Assembly (NCBI GenBank): GCA_018828125.1
Contig: JAHJWB010000001.1
Span: forward strand, 372,001-436,000
Source of the DNA: Gammaproteobacteria bacterium
Lineage (GTDB): Bacteria > Pseudomonadota > Gammaproteobacteria > Burkholderiales > Burkholderiaceae_C
Length of the DNA: 64,000 bases
Reading direction: 5' to 3'
Numbering within the stretch: the stretch's first letter is position 1; the number at the start of each line of letters is the position of its first letter. This document shows positions 52,361 through 60,783 of this stretch, piece by piece. The notes below the pieces were generated by a model. The model had not been told where the DNA came from. It made no database searches and saw nothing but the letters and a program-made list of their open reading frames with translations. The position numbers and the translations under genes are program-made.

Positions 52361-52533
52361 ATGCAGGGCATGCTAGCAAGTCCCGAGCCATCGCGGGTAA
52401 CTATTCCCTGGGCTATGCTTTTTGCTCATCGTCTGTTCACAATCTGCGCTGCGGGTTTTGAAATTGGTCGATCCGTCCAGCGCCTGCTCCCTTCCACCCC
52501 GGCACCATCTTGGTGACAACACGGTTTTCCGCC

Positions 52534-53256
52534 ATGCCTCCACAACCCCAACTTCTGCTTTTGCCCGGCCTGGCCGCTGATGAACGCATGTGGCGCGGCA
52601 TGCTGCCGCTGTTGCCCGCTGCGTTGCGGCCCGAGGTCACCACGGCCCACCAGGATGTGGCGCTGCATTCCATCGAAGACTTCGCCGCGCGGGTGTTGGC
52701 GCAGCACCCTGGCCCGCTGGTGCTGGCCGGGGCGTCCATGGGCGGCATGGTGGCCATGGAGGCAGCACGCCAGGCGCCAGAGCGCATTGCGGGGCTGGCC
52801 TTGCTGGGCACCACGGCGCGCCCCGAAACGCCCGACATGCGGGCGCTGCGCGAGGCGGCGATTGAACTGTTCGAGCAAGGCCGCCTGCGCGAGGTGATCG
52901 AGCCCAACGTGGCCCTGGCCTTTCACCCCCACAACGCTGCAGACCCAGAGCTGGTGCAGGCCTACCTCGACTTTGTACTGGACGCAGGTGCAGCGCATCT
53001 GGTGCGCCAGAACCGCGCCGTCATCCACCGGCCCGATGCGCGCCTGCAACTGCCTCACCTGACCTGCCCCGTGCTGGTGGTGTGCGGCGCCGCCGACCAG
53101 CTCACCCCGCCCGAATGTTCTGCCGAGATCGCGGCGCTGGTGCCCCATGCCGACCACGCCGTGCTGGCCGACAGCGGCCACATGCTGACCATGGAGCAAC
53201 CCGATGCCGTGAACCACCTGCTGGTGCAGTGGATGGCCCTCAGCGGGTGGATTTGA
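52534..53256 (+). CDS. Alpha/beta hydrolase
   Basis: 240 residues from ATG 52534 (MPPQPQLLLLPGLAADERMW); GTG 52510 is the other option. Nucleophile elbow GASMGG (VLAGASMGGMVAMEAA) near residue 70, oxyanion LLPGLAADERMW near the start, acid in VVCGAADQLTPPE near residue 190, and catalytic His in LADSGHMLTMEQP near residue 218. Small size and a short lid resemble the RsbQ/BioH-like hydrolases. Substrate unknown. Divergent from the DUF2126 gene and convergent with panC; not clearly tied to either. Confidence 0.9.
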   Translation: MPPQPQLLLLPGLAADERMWRGMLPLLPAALRPEVTTAHQDVALHSIEDFAARVLAQHPGPLVLAGASMGGMVAMEAARQAPERIAGLALLGTTARPETPDMRALREAAIELFEQGRLREVIEPNVALAFHPHNAADPELVQAYLDFVLDAGAAHLVRQNRAVIHRPDARLQLPHLTCPVLVVCGAADQLTPPECSAEIAALVPHADHAVLADSGHMLTMEQPDAVNHLLVQWMALSGWI

Positions 53257-53270
53257 CTGCGGCTTTTAGT

Positions 53271-53322
53271 GTTTTTGGCCTCTATCGCTTATCCAGTAAG
53301 CGCTAGCAGCTATTAAATTGGT
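53271..53322 (-). repeat. Dispersed palindromic repeat, copy I
   Basis: Reverse orientation between the convergent hydrolase and panC genes; on the minus strand TTAATAGCTGCTAGCGCTTACTGGATAAGCGATAGAGGCC. Confidence 0.85.
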
Positions 53323-53328
53323 AGTAAA

Positions 53329-54174
53329 TCAAAACTCCAGGTTGTCAATCAACCGCGTGTTCCCCAGCCGCGCGGCGCCCAGCACTACCAGTGTTCCTTC
53401 TGCGTCTTCGGCCGTCGCAGGCATCAGGTCCACACGGCGGCGCACGGTCAGGTAGTCGGGTGCCCAGCCGCGCGCGCGCAGGGCGTCCAGCGCCTGGGGC
53501 TCAAGGCTGGCGCGTTGCGCGGGGTTGGCCATCCACCACTGCTGCGCCAGGCGCTTCAGCGCTTGCGACAGCGCCACGGCTTCTTGTCGCTCTTCCAGAC
53601 CCAGATACCCATTGCGCGAACTCAGCGCCAGCCCGTCGGCCGCGCGGCAGGTCTCGCCCGCTATCACCTTGATGGGCAGCGCAAACTGCTGCACCATGTG
53701 GCGTATCACCAAGAGCTGCTGGTAATCCTTCTTGCCAAACACGGCGGTGCCGCCGGTCTGGCCCAGCACGCAGGCAAACAGCTTCATCACCACCGTGCTC
53801 ACGCCCACAAAAAAGCCGGGGCGGAAGTGGCCTTCCAGCATGTCGGCGAGCTGCGGGTCGGGGTGCACCTTGAAGGTCTGTGGCTCGGGGTACAGGTCCG
53901 CCTCGCGCGGGGCAAACAGCACATCGCAACCGGCGGCCTGGAGCTGTGCGCAATCGGCTTCCCAGGTGCGGGGGTAGCTGTCGAAGTCCTCGTGCGGCAA
54001 GAACTGCAGGCGGTTCACAAAGATGCTGGCCACGGTCACATCGCCCAGGGGCTTGGCCTGGCGAACAAGGGCGATGTGCCCATCGTGCAGGTTGCCCATG
54101 GTGGGCACAAAGGCGGGGTGGCGGTAGGGCGCCAGGGCCTGGCGCAGGTCGGCAATGGAATGGGCAATCAGCAT
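53329..54174 (-). CDS. panC: Pantothenate synthetase
   Basis: Condenses pantoate and beta-alanine with ATP, giving pantothenate for coenzyme A. 281 residues from ATG 54174. PTMGNLHDGH near residue 25 is the HIGH-type adenylate motif. FGKKDYQQLLVIRHM near residue 150 and LALSSRNGYL near residue 185 complete the active site. It follows panB by 35 bp on the same strand, the usual panB-panC order. Confidence 0.96.
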   Translation of the reverse strand: MLIAHSIADLRQALAPYRHPAFVPTMGNLHDGHIALVRQAKPLGDVTVASIFVNRLQFLPHEDFDSYPRTWEADCAQLQAAGCDVLFAPREADLYPEPQTFKVHPDPQLADMLEGHFRPGFFVGVSTVVMKLFACVLGQTGGTAVFGKKDYQQLLVIRHMVQQFALPIKVIAGETCRAADGLALSSRNGYLGLEERQEAVALSQALKRLAQQWWMANPAQRASLEPQALDALRARGWAPDYLTVRRRVDLMPATAEDAEGTLVVLGAARLGNTRLIDNLEF

Positions 54175-54209
54175 GGCGTGCGAAAAGTCTTCGAAAAATG
54201 GGTCGTGGG

Positions 54210-55091
54210 TTACCAGGCGTGCTGAGCGTTGTCTGGAAAACGCCCTTGTTTGACGGCCTGTACATACGCTTCCATGGCGCCGCGCACGCTGCCCGCGTCC
54301 TGCATGAAGTTGTGCACAAACTTCGGCATCTTTCCCAGGTTCATGCCCAGCATGTCGTGCAGTACCAGCACCTGGCCCGCCGTGCCATTGCCCGCACCAA
54401 TGCCAATCGTGTGGCAATGCGCCAGCTCGGCCGTCAGGTCGGCGGCCAGCGCCGCAGGCACCATCTCCAGCACCAGCATGGCGGCGCCAGCGTCCTGCAG
54501 GTCGTGCGCCTCTTTGCGCAGCGTGCGGGCGGCGTCATCGGTCTTGCCTTGCACGCGGTAGCCGCCCAGGGCGTGCACCGTCTGCGGCGTGAGGCCCAGG
54601 TGGGCGCACACGGGCACGCCGCGCTGAACCAAAAACTCCACCGTGGCCACCGTCCAGCCACCGCCTTCCAGCTTGACCATGTGGGCGCCCGCCTGCATCA
54701 GCACACAGGCGCTGCGCAGCGCCTGCTCGCGGCTTTCGGCATAGGTGCCATAGGGCAGGTCGGCCACCAGCCACGTGGTGCCCTGCACCCGCTGCAGCCC
54801 TCGCGCCACGCTGGCCGTGTGGTAGGCCATGGTGTCCAGCGACACCCCCACCGTGCTGGGCAGCCCCTGGCACACCATGCCCAGCGAATCGCCCACCAGA
54901 ATGCAGTCGACGCCCGCCGCATCGGCCACCGCCGCAAAGGTGGCGTCGTAGGCGGTCAACATGGTGATCTTCTCGCCGGCTTCGCGCATTTGCGCCAGAC
55001 GCGGCAGGCTGACTGGTCGCCGCTGGGGCAGCGGCGACGCAGGCGGCAAGGTACCGTAGGGCGTGGCAGAAACGTTGCTGGCGTCAGTCAT
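54210..55091 (-). CDS. panB: 3-methyl-2-oxobutanoate hydroxymethyltransferase
   Basis: First committed step of pantothenate synthesis: adds a hydroxymethyl group from methylene-tetrahydrofolate to 2-oxoisovalerate. 293 residues. Barrel motifs include [19 protein letters not shown] near residue 43, [11 protein letters not shown] near residue 66, VKLEGGGW near residue 138 and [11 protein letters not shown] near residue 232. It starts about 130 bp from the divergent nadC gene and is followed by panC. Confidence 0.96.
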   Translation of the reverse strand: MTDASNVSATPYGTLPPASPLPQRRPVSLPRLAQMREAGEKITMLTAYDATFAAVADAAGVDCILVGDSLGMVCQGLPSTVGVSLDTMAYHTASVARGLQRVQGTTWLVADLPYGTYAESREQALRSACVLMQAGAHMVKLEGGGWTVATVEFLVQRGVPVCAHLGLTPQTVHALGGYRVQGKTDDAARTLRKEAHDLQDAGAAMLVLEMVPAALAADLTAELAHCHTIGIGAGNGTAGQVLVLHDMLGMNLGKMPKFVHNFMQDAGSVRGAMEAYVQAVKQGRFPDNAQHAW

Positions 55092-55223
55092 GTGGCGTCC
55101 ATGGCAAAAAAATTGCCGCGAGTCTATGCGAGCAATACTGGGTGTACTTATCGGTTTCCAGCACGGCGGAACCCGGTTTGCGCTGACGCCGTGGCCTTTG
55201 GGTTCCCGTTATGCTCGCCCCCC

Positions 55224-56093
55224 ATGACGCTTTCGAACCCACCGCCTCTAGACAACAACGTCGCCGAACTTGCCCGCACCGACGTGGCCTGCGCCTTGGC
55301 CGAAGACGTGGGCAGCGGCGACCTGACCGCTGGCCTCATCGACCCCACCCGCCGCGCCCGCGCCCGCATCCTGGCGCGCGAGTCCGCCGTGATCTGCGGC
55401 GCCCCCTGGGCCGAAGCTGCCCTGCGTGCGCTCGATCCCTCCGTGTTGATCACCTGGCATGTGGCCGAAGGCCAGCGCTGCACCCCCGACCAGATGGTGC
55501 TGGAGCTGGAAGGCAACGCCCGCGCACTGCTGAGTGCCGAGCGCACGGCGCTCAACTTCTTGCAGCTGATGTCTGCCGTGGCCACCAAAACCCGCACCTA
55601 TGTGGACGCGGTGGCGGGCACCAGCGCCCACATCGTCGACACGCGCAAGACGCTGCCAGGCCTGCGCCTGGCGCAAAAATACGCGGTGCGCGTGGGCGGC
55701 GGCACCAACCACCGCATTGGCCTGCACGACGCGGTGCTGATCAAGGAGAACCACATTGCGGCCGCGGGTGGCGTGACGGCGGTATTGCGCGCCGCCGACA
55801 AGGTTGCAGGGCAGGCGAAGTTCATCGAGATCGAAGTGGAAACGCTGGAGCAGTTGACCGAGGCGCTCGATGCGGGCGCAAAGATGGTGCTGCTCGACAA
55901 CATGCCCCTGTCCACGCTGCGCGAAGCGGTGCGCATCAATGCGGGCCGGGCCATTCTGGAAATCTCGGGTGGCGTCACACTGGAAGGCCTGCGCGCGCTG
56001 GCCGAGACGGGCGTGGACCGCATCTCTATCGGAACGCTGACCAAGGATGTGAAGGCGACCGATTTTTCGATGCGCTTGCAGGAGCTGTCATGA
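55224..56093 (+). CDS. nadC: Nicotinate-nucleotide pyrophosphorylase (carboxylating)
   Basis: Quinolinate phosphoribosyltransferase of NAD synthesis. 289 residues from ATG 55224; a much longer frame upstream is antisense to panB and panC and is not coding. Motifs: [13 protein letters not shown] near residue 28, [30 protein letters not shown] near residue 137 and [12 protein letters not shown] near residue 250. The stop overlaps the nadA start (ATGA), so nadC and nadA form one translationally coupled unit. Confidence 0.96.
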   Translation: MTLSNPPPLDNNVAELARTDVACALAEDVGSGDLTAGLIDPTRRARARILARESAVICGAPWAEAALRALDPSVLITWHVAEGQRCTPDQMVLELEGNARALLSAERTALNFLQLMSAVATKTRTYVDAVAGTSAHIVDTRKTLPGLRLAQKYAVRVGGGTNHRIGLHDAVLIKENHIAAAGGVTAVLRAADKVAGQAKFIEIEVETLEQLTEALDAGAKMVLLDNMPLSTLREAVRINAGRAILEISGGVTLEGLRALAETGVDRISIGTLTKDVKATDFSMRLQELS

Positions 56094-57223
56094 CCACCAC
56101 TGCTGTACTGAACCGCATCGACGTGGAATACGAGCAGCCGCTGGGTGCCCAGGAAGGCTCCGTCTGCTCCACCCATCATGCCTGGGCCCGCGTGCCACCC
56201 GAGCCTTCGCAGGCCGAGCGTGCCGCGCTGAAGGACAAGATCCGCCGCCTGCTGAAAGAAAAGAACGCGGTGATGGTGTCGCACTACTACGTGCACCCCG
56301 ACCTGCAGGACCTGGCCGAAGAAACCGGCGGTCTGGTGAGCGACTCGCTGGAGATGGCCCGCTTTGGCCGCGACCACGCCGCCCAGACGCTGGTGGTGAG
56401 CGGCGTGCGCTTCATGGGCGAGACGGCCAAGATCCTGAGCCCCGAAAAAACCGTGCTCATGCCCGACCTGGACGCCACTTGCTCGCTGGACCTTGGCTGC
56501 CCGATTGAAGAGTTCAGCGCATTCTGCGATGCCCACCCGGACCGCACCGTGGTGGTGTACGCCAACACCAGTGCGGCGGTGAAGGCGCGGGCCGACTGGC
56601 TGGTGACGTCCAGCTGCGCGCTCGACATCGTGGGCGCGCTGAAGGCGGCTGGCCAGAAGATCCTGTGGGCGCCCGACCGCCACCTGGGCGCCTACATCCA
56701 GCGCGAAACGGGTGCCGACATGGTGTTCTGGAACGGCGCCTGCATCGTGCACGACGAGTTCAAGGCCTTTGAGCTGGAAGCCCTGAAAAAGGAGCACCCT
56801 GGCGCCAAAGTGCTGGTGCACCCTGAAAGCCCCGCCGACGTGGTGGCCCTGGCCGACGCGGTGGGCTCCACCAGCGCCATCCTCAAGGCTGCGCGCGAGA
56901 TGGATGCACGGGAATTCATCGTGGCCACCGACAACGGCATGATGCACAAGCTGCGCACGCTGAACCCCGGCAAGACGTTTATTGAGGCCCCCACCGCAGG
57001 CAACAGCGCTACCTGCAAAAGCTGCGCGCACTGCCCCTGGATGGCGATGAACGGCCTGGCCGACGTGGCCCGCGTGCTGGAGACGGGCGCCAACGCCGTT
57101 CACGTAGACGCCGACTTGATCCCCCGCGCCCGGCAACCGATTGACCGCATGCTGGCTTTCACGGCAGCGCTCAAGAGCGGGCAACCTACCGGCGCACTGG
57201 TGCCGCACCTGGGCGCGGCGTGA
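56090..57223 (+). CDS. nadA: Quinolinate synthase NadA
   Basis: [4Fe-4S] enzyme that condenses iminoaspartate and dihydroxyacetone phosphate into quinolinate, the substrate of NadC. 377 residues from ATG 56090. The iron-sulfur cysteines are in ATCSLDLGC (near residue 127), SSCALDIV (near 180) and the C-terminal [10 protein letters not shown] (near 308). Substrate-binding [12 protein letters not shown] lies near residue 65. It lacks an adjacent nadB; aspartate oxidase must be encoded elsewhere. Confidence 0.96.
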   Translation: MTTTAVLNRIDVEYEQPLGAQEGSVCSTHHAWARVPPEPSQAERAALKDKIRRLLKEKNAVMVSHYYVHPDLQDLAEETGGLVSDSLEMARFGRDHAAQTLVVSGVRFMGETAKILSPEKTVLMPDLDATCSLDLGCPIEEFSAFCDAHPDRTVVVYANTSAAVKARADWLVTSSCALDIVGALKAAGQKILWAPDRHLGAYIQRETGADMVFWNGACIVHDEFKAFELEALKKEHPGAKVLVHPESPADVVALADAVGSTSAILKAAREMDAREFIVATDNGMMHKLRTLNPGKTFIEAPTAGNSATCKSCAHCPWMAMNGLADVARVLETGANAVHVDADLIPRARQPIDRMLAFTAALKSGQPTGALVPHLGAA

Positions 57224-57253
57224 GGGTCACGGCGGTCATGTTCACCGTTTGCT

Positions 57254-57305
57254 TTATTTTTGATAGCTACTAGCGCTTGTCCATAAAGCGCTAGCGCCTG
57301 TTTTG
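57254..57305 (+). repeat. Dispersed palindromic repeat, copy J (touches pabBC start)
   Basis: TTATTTTTGATAGCTACTAGCGCTTGTCCATAAAGCGCTAGCGCCTGTTTTG. Its T-rich tail contains the TTG that appears to start pabBC. Confidence 0.85.
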
Positions 57306-59132
57306 ACTCATATTTCTCGCATCGACTTCACCCAGCCGCTGTATGCGAGCGCTCCACGGCTTAGGCACAGCTTTGCTGCTCCGCGCGAGGTGCTGGCAGC
57401 GCACACCCTGGCCGATGTACGCGGCGTGCTCGACGCCGTGCATGCCGCTGCACAGCGCGGCCTTTGGTGTGTGGGACACGTGCGTTACGAAGCCGCTGCA
57501 GCGTTTGACGCGGCATTGCAAACATATGCGGCCGATGGCGTATTGGCCTGGTTCGCGGTTTACGACGCGCCGCAGCCGTGGCCGGATGACGCAGCGGCCG
57601 GTCCGCTTGCCGATGCTGCCGAAGTGGTGTGGGCAGACAGCCTGAGCCGCGGTGAGTTTGATGCCGCCATGGTCCGTATTCAGCAGGCCATTGGTGCGGG
57701 CGAGCTGTACCAGGTCAACTACACCGCGCCGCTGCGGGGCAGCTTGCGAGGCAGTGCCGAGGCCCTGTTTGCCGCGCTGCAGCGCGCCCAGCCCGGCGGA
57801 TATGCCGCGTACATCCATGCGGACGCAGAGCAGGTGCTGTCGGTGTCGCCAGAGCTGTTTTTTGACTGGCAGGACGCGCCCGAGGGTGGCCGCATTCTGG
57901 CCCGTCCCATGAAAGGCACGGCACCGCGGGGCGCCACACCCGAGCAAGACGCCGACAACGCTGCGCATCTGCGCACGGCGCCCAAGGAGCGCGCCGAAAA
58001 CGTGATGATCGTGGACCTGCTGCGCAACGACCTCTCGCGCATCGCGCTGCCGCACAGCGTGCAGGTGCCCGCCCTGTTTGCCACGCAGGCGCTGCCCACG
58101 GTGTGGCAGATGACGTCCGACGTGACCGCGCGCACGCGCCCCGGAACCACGTTGACCGATGTTTTTGCGGCGCTGTTTCCCTGCGGCTCGGTCACCGGCG
58201 CGCCCAAGGTGCGCGCCATGCAGCTCATCCACACGCTGGAGCCCGCGCCGCGCGGTGTTTACTGCGGCGCTGTGGGTGTGGTGCGGCCTGCAGGCGCCTC
58301 TGCTGGTGCCGATGGCCTTCACCGCGTGGCGGCCACCTTCAACGTCCCTATCCGCACCGTAGTGCTGCGCACCGGTGCCGACCACGGGGCAAGCAGTGCA
58401 GCCGCTGCTGTGGTCGCCAGTTGCGGCATTGGCAGCGGCATCACATCGGGTGCCGCGCCCAGCGCCGAGTGGGCCGAGTGGCGCCACAAGCGTGCGTTTG
58501 TGGAGCGTGCCAGCATGCCGTTTGAAATTCTGGAAACCCTGGGCCTGCAACACGGGAAGTTTCAACACACCGACCTGCATGTGCGCCGCATGGTTGAGGC
58601 CGCCGCGCACTTTGGTTTTGCCTGCAATGCACATGCCGTACGGCAAGAACTGCAGATTGCCGCCTTGCAGCACCGTGACGGCGCGTGGCGCGTGCGCTTG
58701 CTGCTAGCGGCCAATGGACAAGCGCGCACAGAAGCGTTTGCCCTGCAGCCCACGTCCGAGCCCGTGCGTCTGCAACTGGCAGACAGTCCGTTTGGCGATG
58801 CCCGCAGCGAGTTCGTGCGCTACAAGACTACCCGCCGCGCGCATTACGCGGCGTTTGCTCCCACCGCGCCCGGCGTGTTCGACACAGTGCTGTGGAACGA
58901 GGCCGGTGAGATCACCGAAGGCACCTTCGGCAACATTGCTGCCTTCATCGATGACCGCTGGGTGACACCCCCGTTGTCTTGCGGCCTGCTGCCCGGCATT
59001 GGCCGCGCGCTGGCACTGCGAGATGGGTGGATGAGCGAAGCGGTGCTGCGTGTGGAGGACGTGCCCAGGGTGCAGCACTGGGCATTTATGAACAGCCTTC
59101 GCGGGTGGCTTTCTGCCACGCTGGACGCCTGA
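57303..59132 (+). CDS. pabBC: Fused aminodeoxychorismate synthase component I and aminodeoxychorismate lyase
   Basis: 609 residues making p-aminobenzoate for folate. The first 370 are the chorismate-binding PabB: AGELYQVNYTAPL (about 140), RPMKGTAPRG (about 200), ENVMIVDLLRNDLSRI (about 232) and PCGSVTGAPKVRAM (about 293). The last 200 are a class IV PLP aminotransferase-fold lyase (FEILETLGLQHGKFQHTDLH, EITEGTFGNIAAF, CGLLPGIGR). The frame is open back to a TAG at 57264 with no ATG; the only visible start is TTG 57303, in the tail of a repeat copy. Follows nadA by 79 bp. Confidence 0.92.
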   Translation: MTHISRIDFTQPLYASAPRLRHSFAAPREVLAAHTLADVRGVLDAVHAAAQRGLWCVGHVRYEAAAAFDAALQTYAADGVLAWFAVYDAPQPWPDDAAAGPLADAAEVVWADSLSRGEFDAAMVRIQQAIGAGELYQVNYTAPLRGSLRGSAEALFAALQRAQPGGYAAYIHADAEQVLSVSPELFFDWQDAPEGGRILARPMKGTAPRGATPEQDADNAAHLRTAPKERAENVMIVDLLRNDLSRIALPHSVQVPALFATQALPTVWQMTSDVTARTRPGTTLTDVFAALFPCGSVTGAPKVRAMQLIHTLEPAPRGVYCGAVGVVRPAGASAGADGLHRVAATFNVPIRTVVLRTGADHGASSAAAAVVASCGIGSGITSGAAPSAEWAEWRHKRAFVERASMPFEILETLGLQHGKFQHTDLHVRRMVEAAAHFGFACNAHAVRQELQIAALQHRDGAWRVRLLLAANGQARTEAFALQPTSEPVRLQLADSPFGDARSEFVRYKTTRRAHYAAFAPTAPGVFDTVLWNEAGEITEGTFGNIAAFIDDRWVTPPLSCGLLPGIGRALALRDGWMSEAVLRVEDVPRVQHWAFMNSLRGWLSATLDA

Positions 59133-59293
59133 CGCGGTTCTTGCGCGGAGCGACGTGGGCAAAAGCTGGCTCGACAAAATCGATTGAAACGAGCGTGGCT
59201 TGCATCCGGCAACCGGGTGTTCGATTGCTTACAACGCATCGAGTGAGACCGACAGGGTGATAGGAAGGCGCCTACAAAAACAGCGTGGGCGCA

Positions 59294-59363
59294 TTGAAAA
59301 CAATGCCTTTGCACACCGTGATTTTGTGCATTGTTTTCAACCTTCAACCTTCAATCTTCAACA
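59294..59363 (+). promoter_or_regulatory. 13-bp inverted repeat and four 7-bp tandem repeats in the leader of the Gln-rich gene
   Basis: TTGAAAACAATGC (59294-59306) and its exact reverse complement (59328-59340) enclose 21 bases. Within them TGCACA (59310-59315) can pair instead with TGTGCA (59325-59330), so two exclusive hairpins are possible. Directly after, TTCAACC, TTCAACC, TTCAATC, TTCAACA run to the ribosome binding site GGAG. Confidence 0.7.
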
Positions 59364-59373
59364 GGAGCTATTG

Positions 59374-59616
59374 ATGTCCACCCAGACTCCCCGCAATCAG
59401 CAGATGAACCAACAAGGCCAGAATCATGAGGCCGACAGCAACGCCTCATCACAACGGCAACCCGGCCAAGGCGGGCAGCAGCGGCAAGCGGAGCAGAGCA
59501 CCGATCCTCGCCAAAACCCTGGCCGCCAGCAAGGCGGTCAATCTGATGTTGATTCACAACCGGAACGTGGCAATCAACAGCAGGGTGGAGCCCGCAATCC
59601 CCAAAAGCAGCTTTGA
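59374..59616 (+). CDS. Small glutamine-rich, disordered protein
   Basis: 80 residues from ATG 59374, with CAGGAG at the right distance. 23 of 80 residues are Gln; the rest is mostly Asn, Gly, Arg, Ser, Pro, Asp and Glu, with almost no hydrophobic residues (for example QQRQAEQSTDPRQNPGRQQ). No cysteine, no signal peptide, no membrane segment. It looks intrinsically disordered and soluble. I do not recognise a family. Such proteins in proteobacteria are sometimes desiccation- or stationary-phase-induced; the nearby CBS and SDR genes would fit, but this is inference. Confidence 0.7.
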   Translation: MSTQTPRNQQMNQQGQNHEADSNASSQRQPGQGGQQRQAEQSTDPRQNPGRQQGGQSDVDSQPERGNQQQGGARNPQKQL

Positions 59617-59692
59617 CGAAACCGGCGGCCGTTGCCGTTACCGCCGTAGCCCCCACAGAGGGCCGTGGCGGCTAGGTCGGCGATAGATGTCG

Positions 59693-59932
59693 CTACGCCG
59701 GGGTGCGGCGCTGCAAGTTGATCCAGTGAGGGGTGTCGCGTGCCAATGCGGCGCGCCCCTCCGCAGTGATGGACAGCACCTGCGCTACTTGCTCGTGAGC
59801 GTGCACATCAGGCAGCCGGGCCTCCACCAAAAAGGCCGCGGCCAGAACACGCAGCTTGTCAATCTCTTCCGGCTCATGAAGGGTGGTGGGAAGGCTGCCC
59901 TGCGCTATCGCATGCAGTAATTCCATTGGCAT
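59693..59932 (-). CDS. Hypothetical protein, 79 aa
   Basis: 79 residues from ATG 59932 (MPMELLHAIAQGSLP), with AAAGGAG seven bases upstream. Soluble, mainly helical, slightly acidic, with EEIDKLRVLAAAFLVEARLPDVH and a C-terminal LSITAEGRAALARD. The last part resembles the wing end of small helix-turn-helix proteins, but too little is present for a call. I do not recognise the family. Convergent with the Gln-rich gene. Confidence 0.6.
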   Translation of the reverse strand: MPMELLHAIAQGSLPTTLHEPEEIDKLRVLAAAFLVEARLPDVHAHEQVAQVLSITAEGRAALARDTPHWINLQRRTPA

Positions 59933-60205
59933 GAATCAACTCCTTTATCGCAGGGCTCCCCATTCTGAACGGGTTGCTTGTGAGCGCAAATGCGGATGTA
60001 CACACCGTTACAGATGATGATCGGCCAGTTGATGTGTGACTGCGCAGTAGCGCCTTGGTGTGCGCACGTGGGATCAAGCCGCCCCATTCCTTTTTCCGTT
60101 TCCTCACATCGTGACCAGGATGGTCAAGCGTGGCAGACACCGTCCTACATCCTCTTCGCCACCAGCCGCCCAGACTGAAGCTTTTTATTTCTCCAGGAGC
60201 ATCCC

Positions 60206-60679
60206 ATGCAGACCGTATCTGACGTCATGACCCGAGGGGTTCGTACCCTGTCTCCCACCGACACCCTGACCGCAGCCGCCCAGGCCATGCAAGAACTGGA
60301 TGTGGGCTCCATACCCGTGTGCGACGGAGTGCGTCTGGTGGGCATGGTGACTGATCGCGACATCGTGGTGCGTGGCGTGGCGCAGGAGCGGGTGAATGTC
60401 TCTCTCCAGGATGTCATGTCCGAAGGACTTTTGTACTGCCACGAGGACGATACCGTGCCGTCGGCCATGGAGTCGATGCGCAGGCAGCAGGTGCGTCGTC
60501 TTCCCGTGGTGGACAAGGACAAACGACTCGTCGGCATCGTCACATTGGGCGATGTTGCCACCAAGGGTGACGAAGACGACGCAGGCGATGCCCTGCGCGG
60601 GATTTCAGAACCGTCGGAGCCCCATCGCAGCCGCTTGTCAGCCGCCAGTGCTACTGCCGGTGGCGGCCAGACCGCCTGA
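60206..60679 (+). CDS. Two-CBS-domain protein
   Basis: 157 residues forming one Bateman module: first CBS VSDVMTRGVRTLSPTDTLTAAAQAM with VGMVTDRDIVVR; second CBS LQDVMSEGLLYCHEDDTVPSAMESM with LVGIVTLGDVATK. A short polar tail follows. Such modules bind adenosyl nucleotides or act as stress sensors. ATG 60206 has CAGGAG upstream. The preceding 273 bp (59933-60205) show no gene. No fused enzyme or channel domain, so the partner is unknown. Confidence 0.93.
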   Translation: MQTVSDVMTRGVRTLSPTDTLTAAAQAMQELDVGSIPVCDGVRLVGMVTDRDIVVRGVAQERVNVSLQDVMSEGLLYCHEDDTVPSAMESMRRQQVRRLPVVDKDKRLVGIVTLGDVATKGDEDDAGDALRGISEPSEPHRSRLSAASATAGGGQTA

Positions 60680-60783
60680 TCGCCACTTTTCGACGCCCTT
60701 CACGCACCCCTCACGCCCCTGCTGGCGACGCTCCCTTTGCGTTCGCGACCGCGAGCGCTACCGCCTTAAAAATCGCGTTTGTT

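Noticed and set aside
49733-52516. 927-codon open frame on the plus strand, antisense to the DUF2126 gene
   Set aside because: Long antisense frames are common in high-GC DNA. The composition (runs of Gln, Arg, His, Gly) is a codon-shadow pattern and no domain is visible, while the opposite strand has clear transglutaminase and DUF2126 motifs.
53880-55223. Long upstream extension of the nadC frame
   Set aside because: The extra 448 codons are antisense to panC and panB and Arg/Gly/His-rich. NadC similarity begins at ATG 55224.
1877-57305. Dispersed palindromes as ordinary Rho-independent terminators
   Set aside because: Several copies lie between divergent genes, at gene starts or inside coding sequence, and the T-run is not in a fixed position, so termination cannot be their general role.
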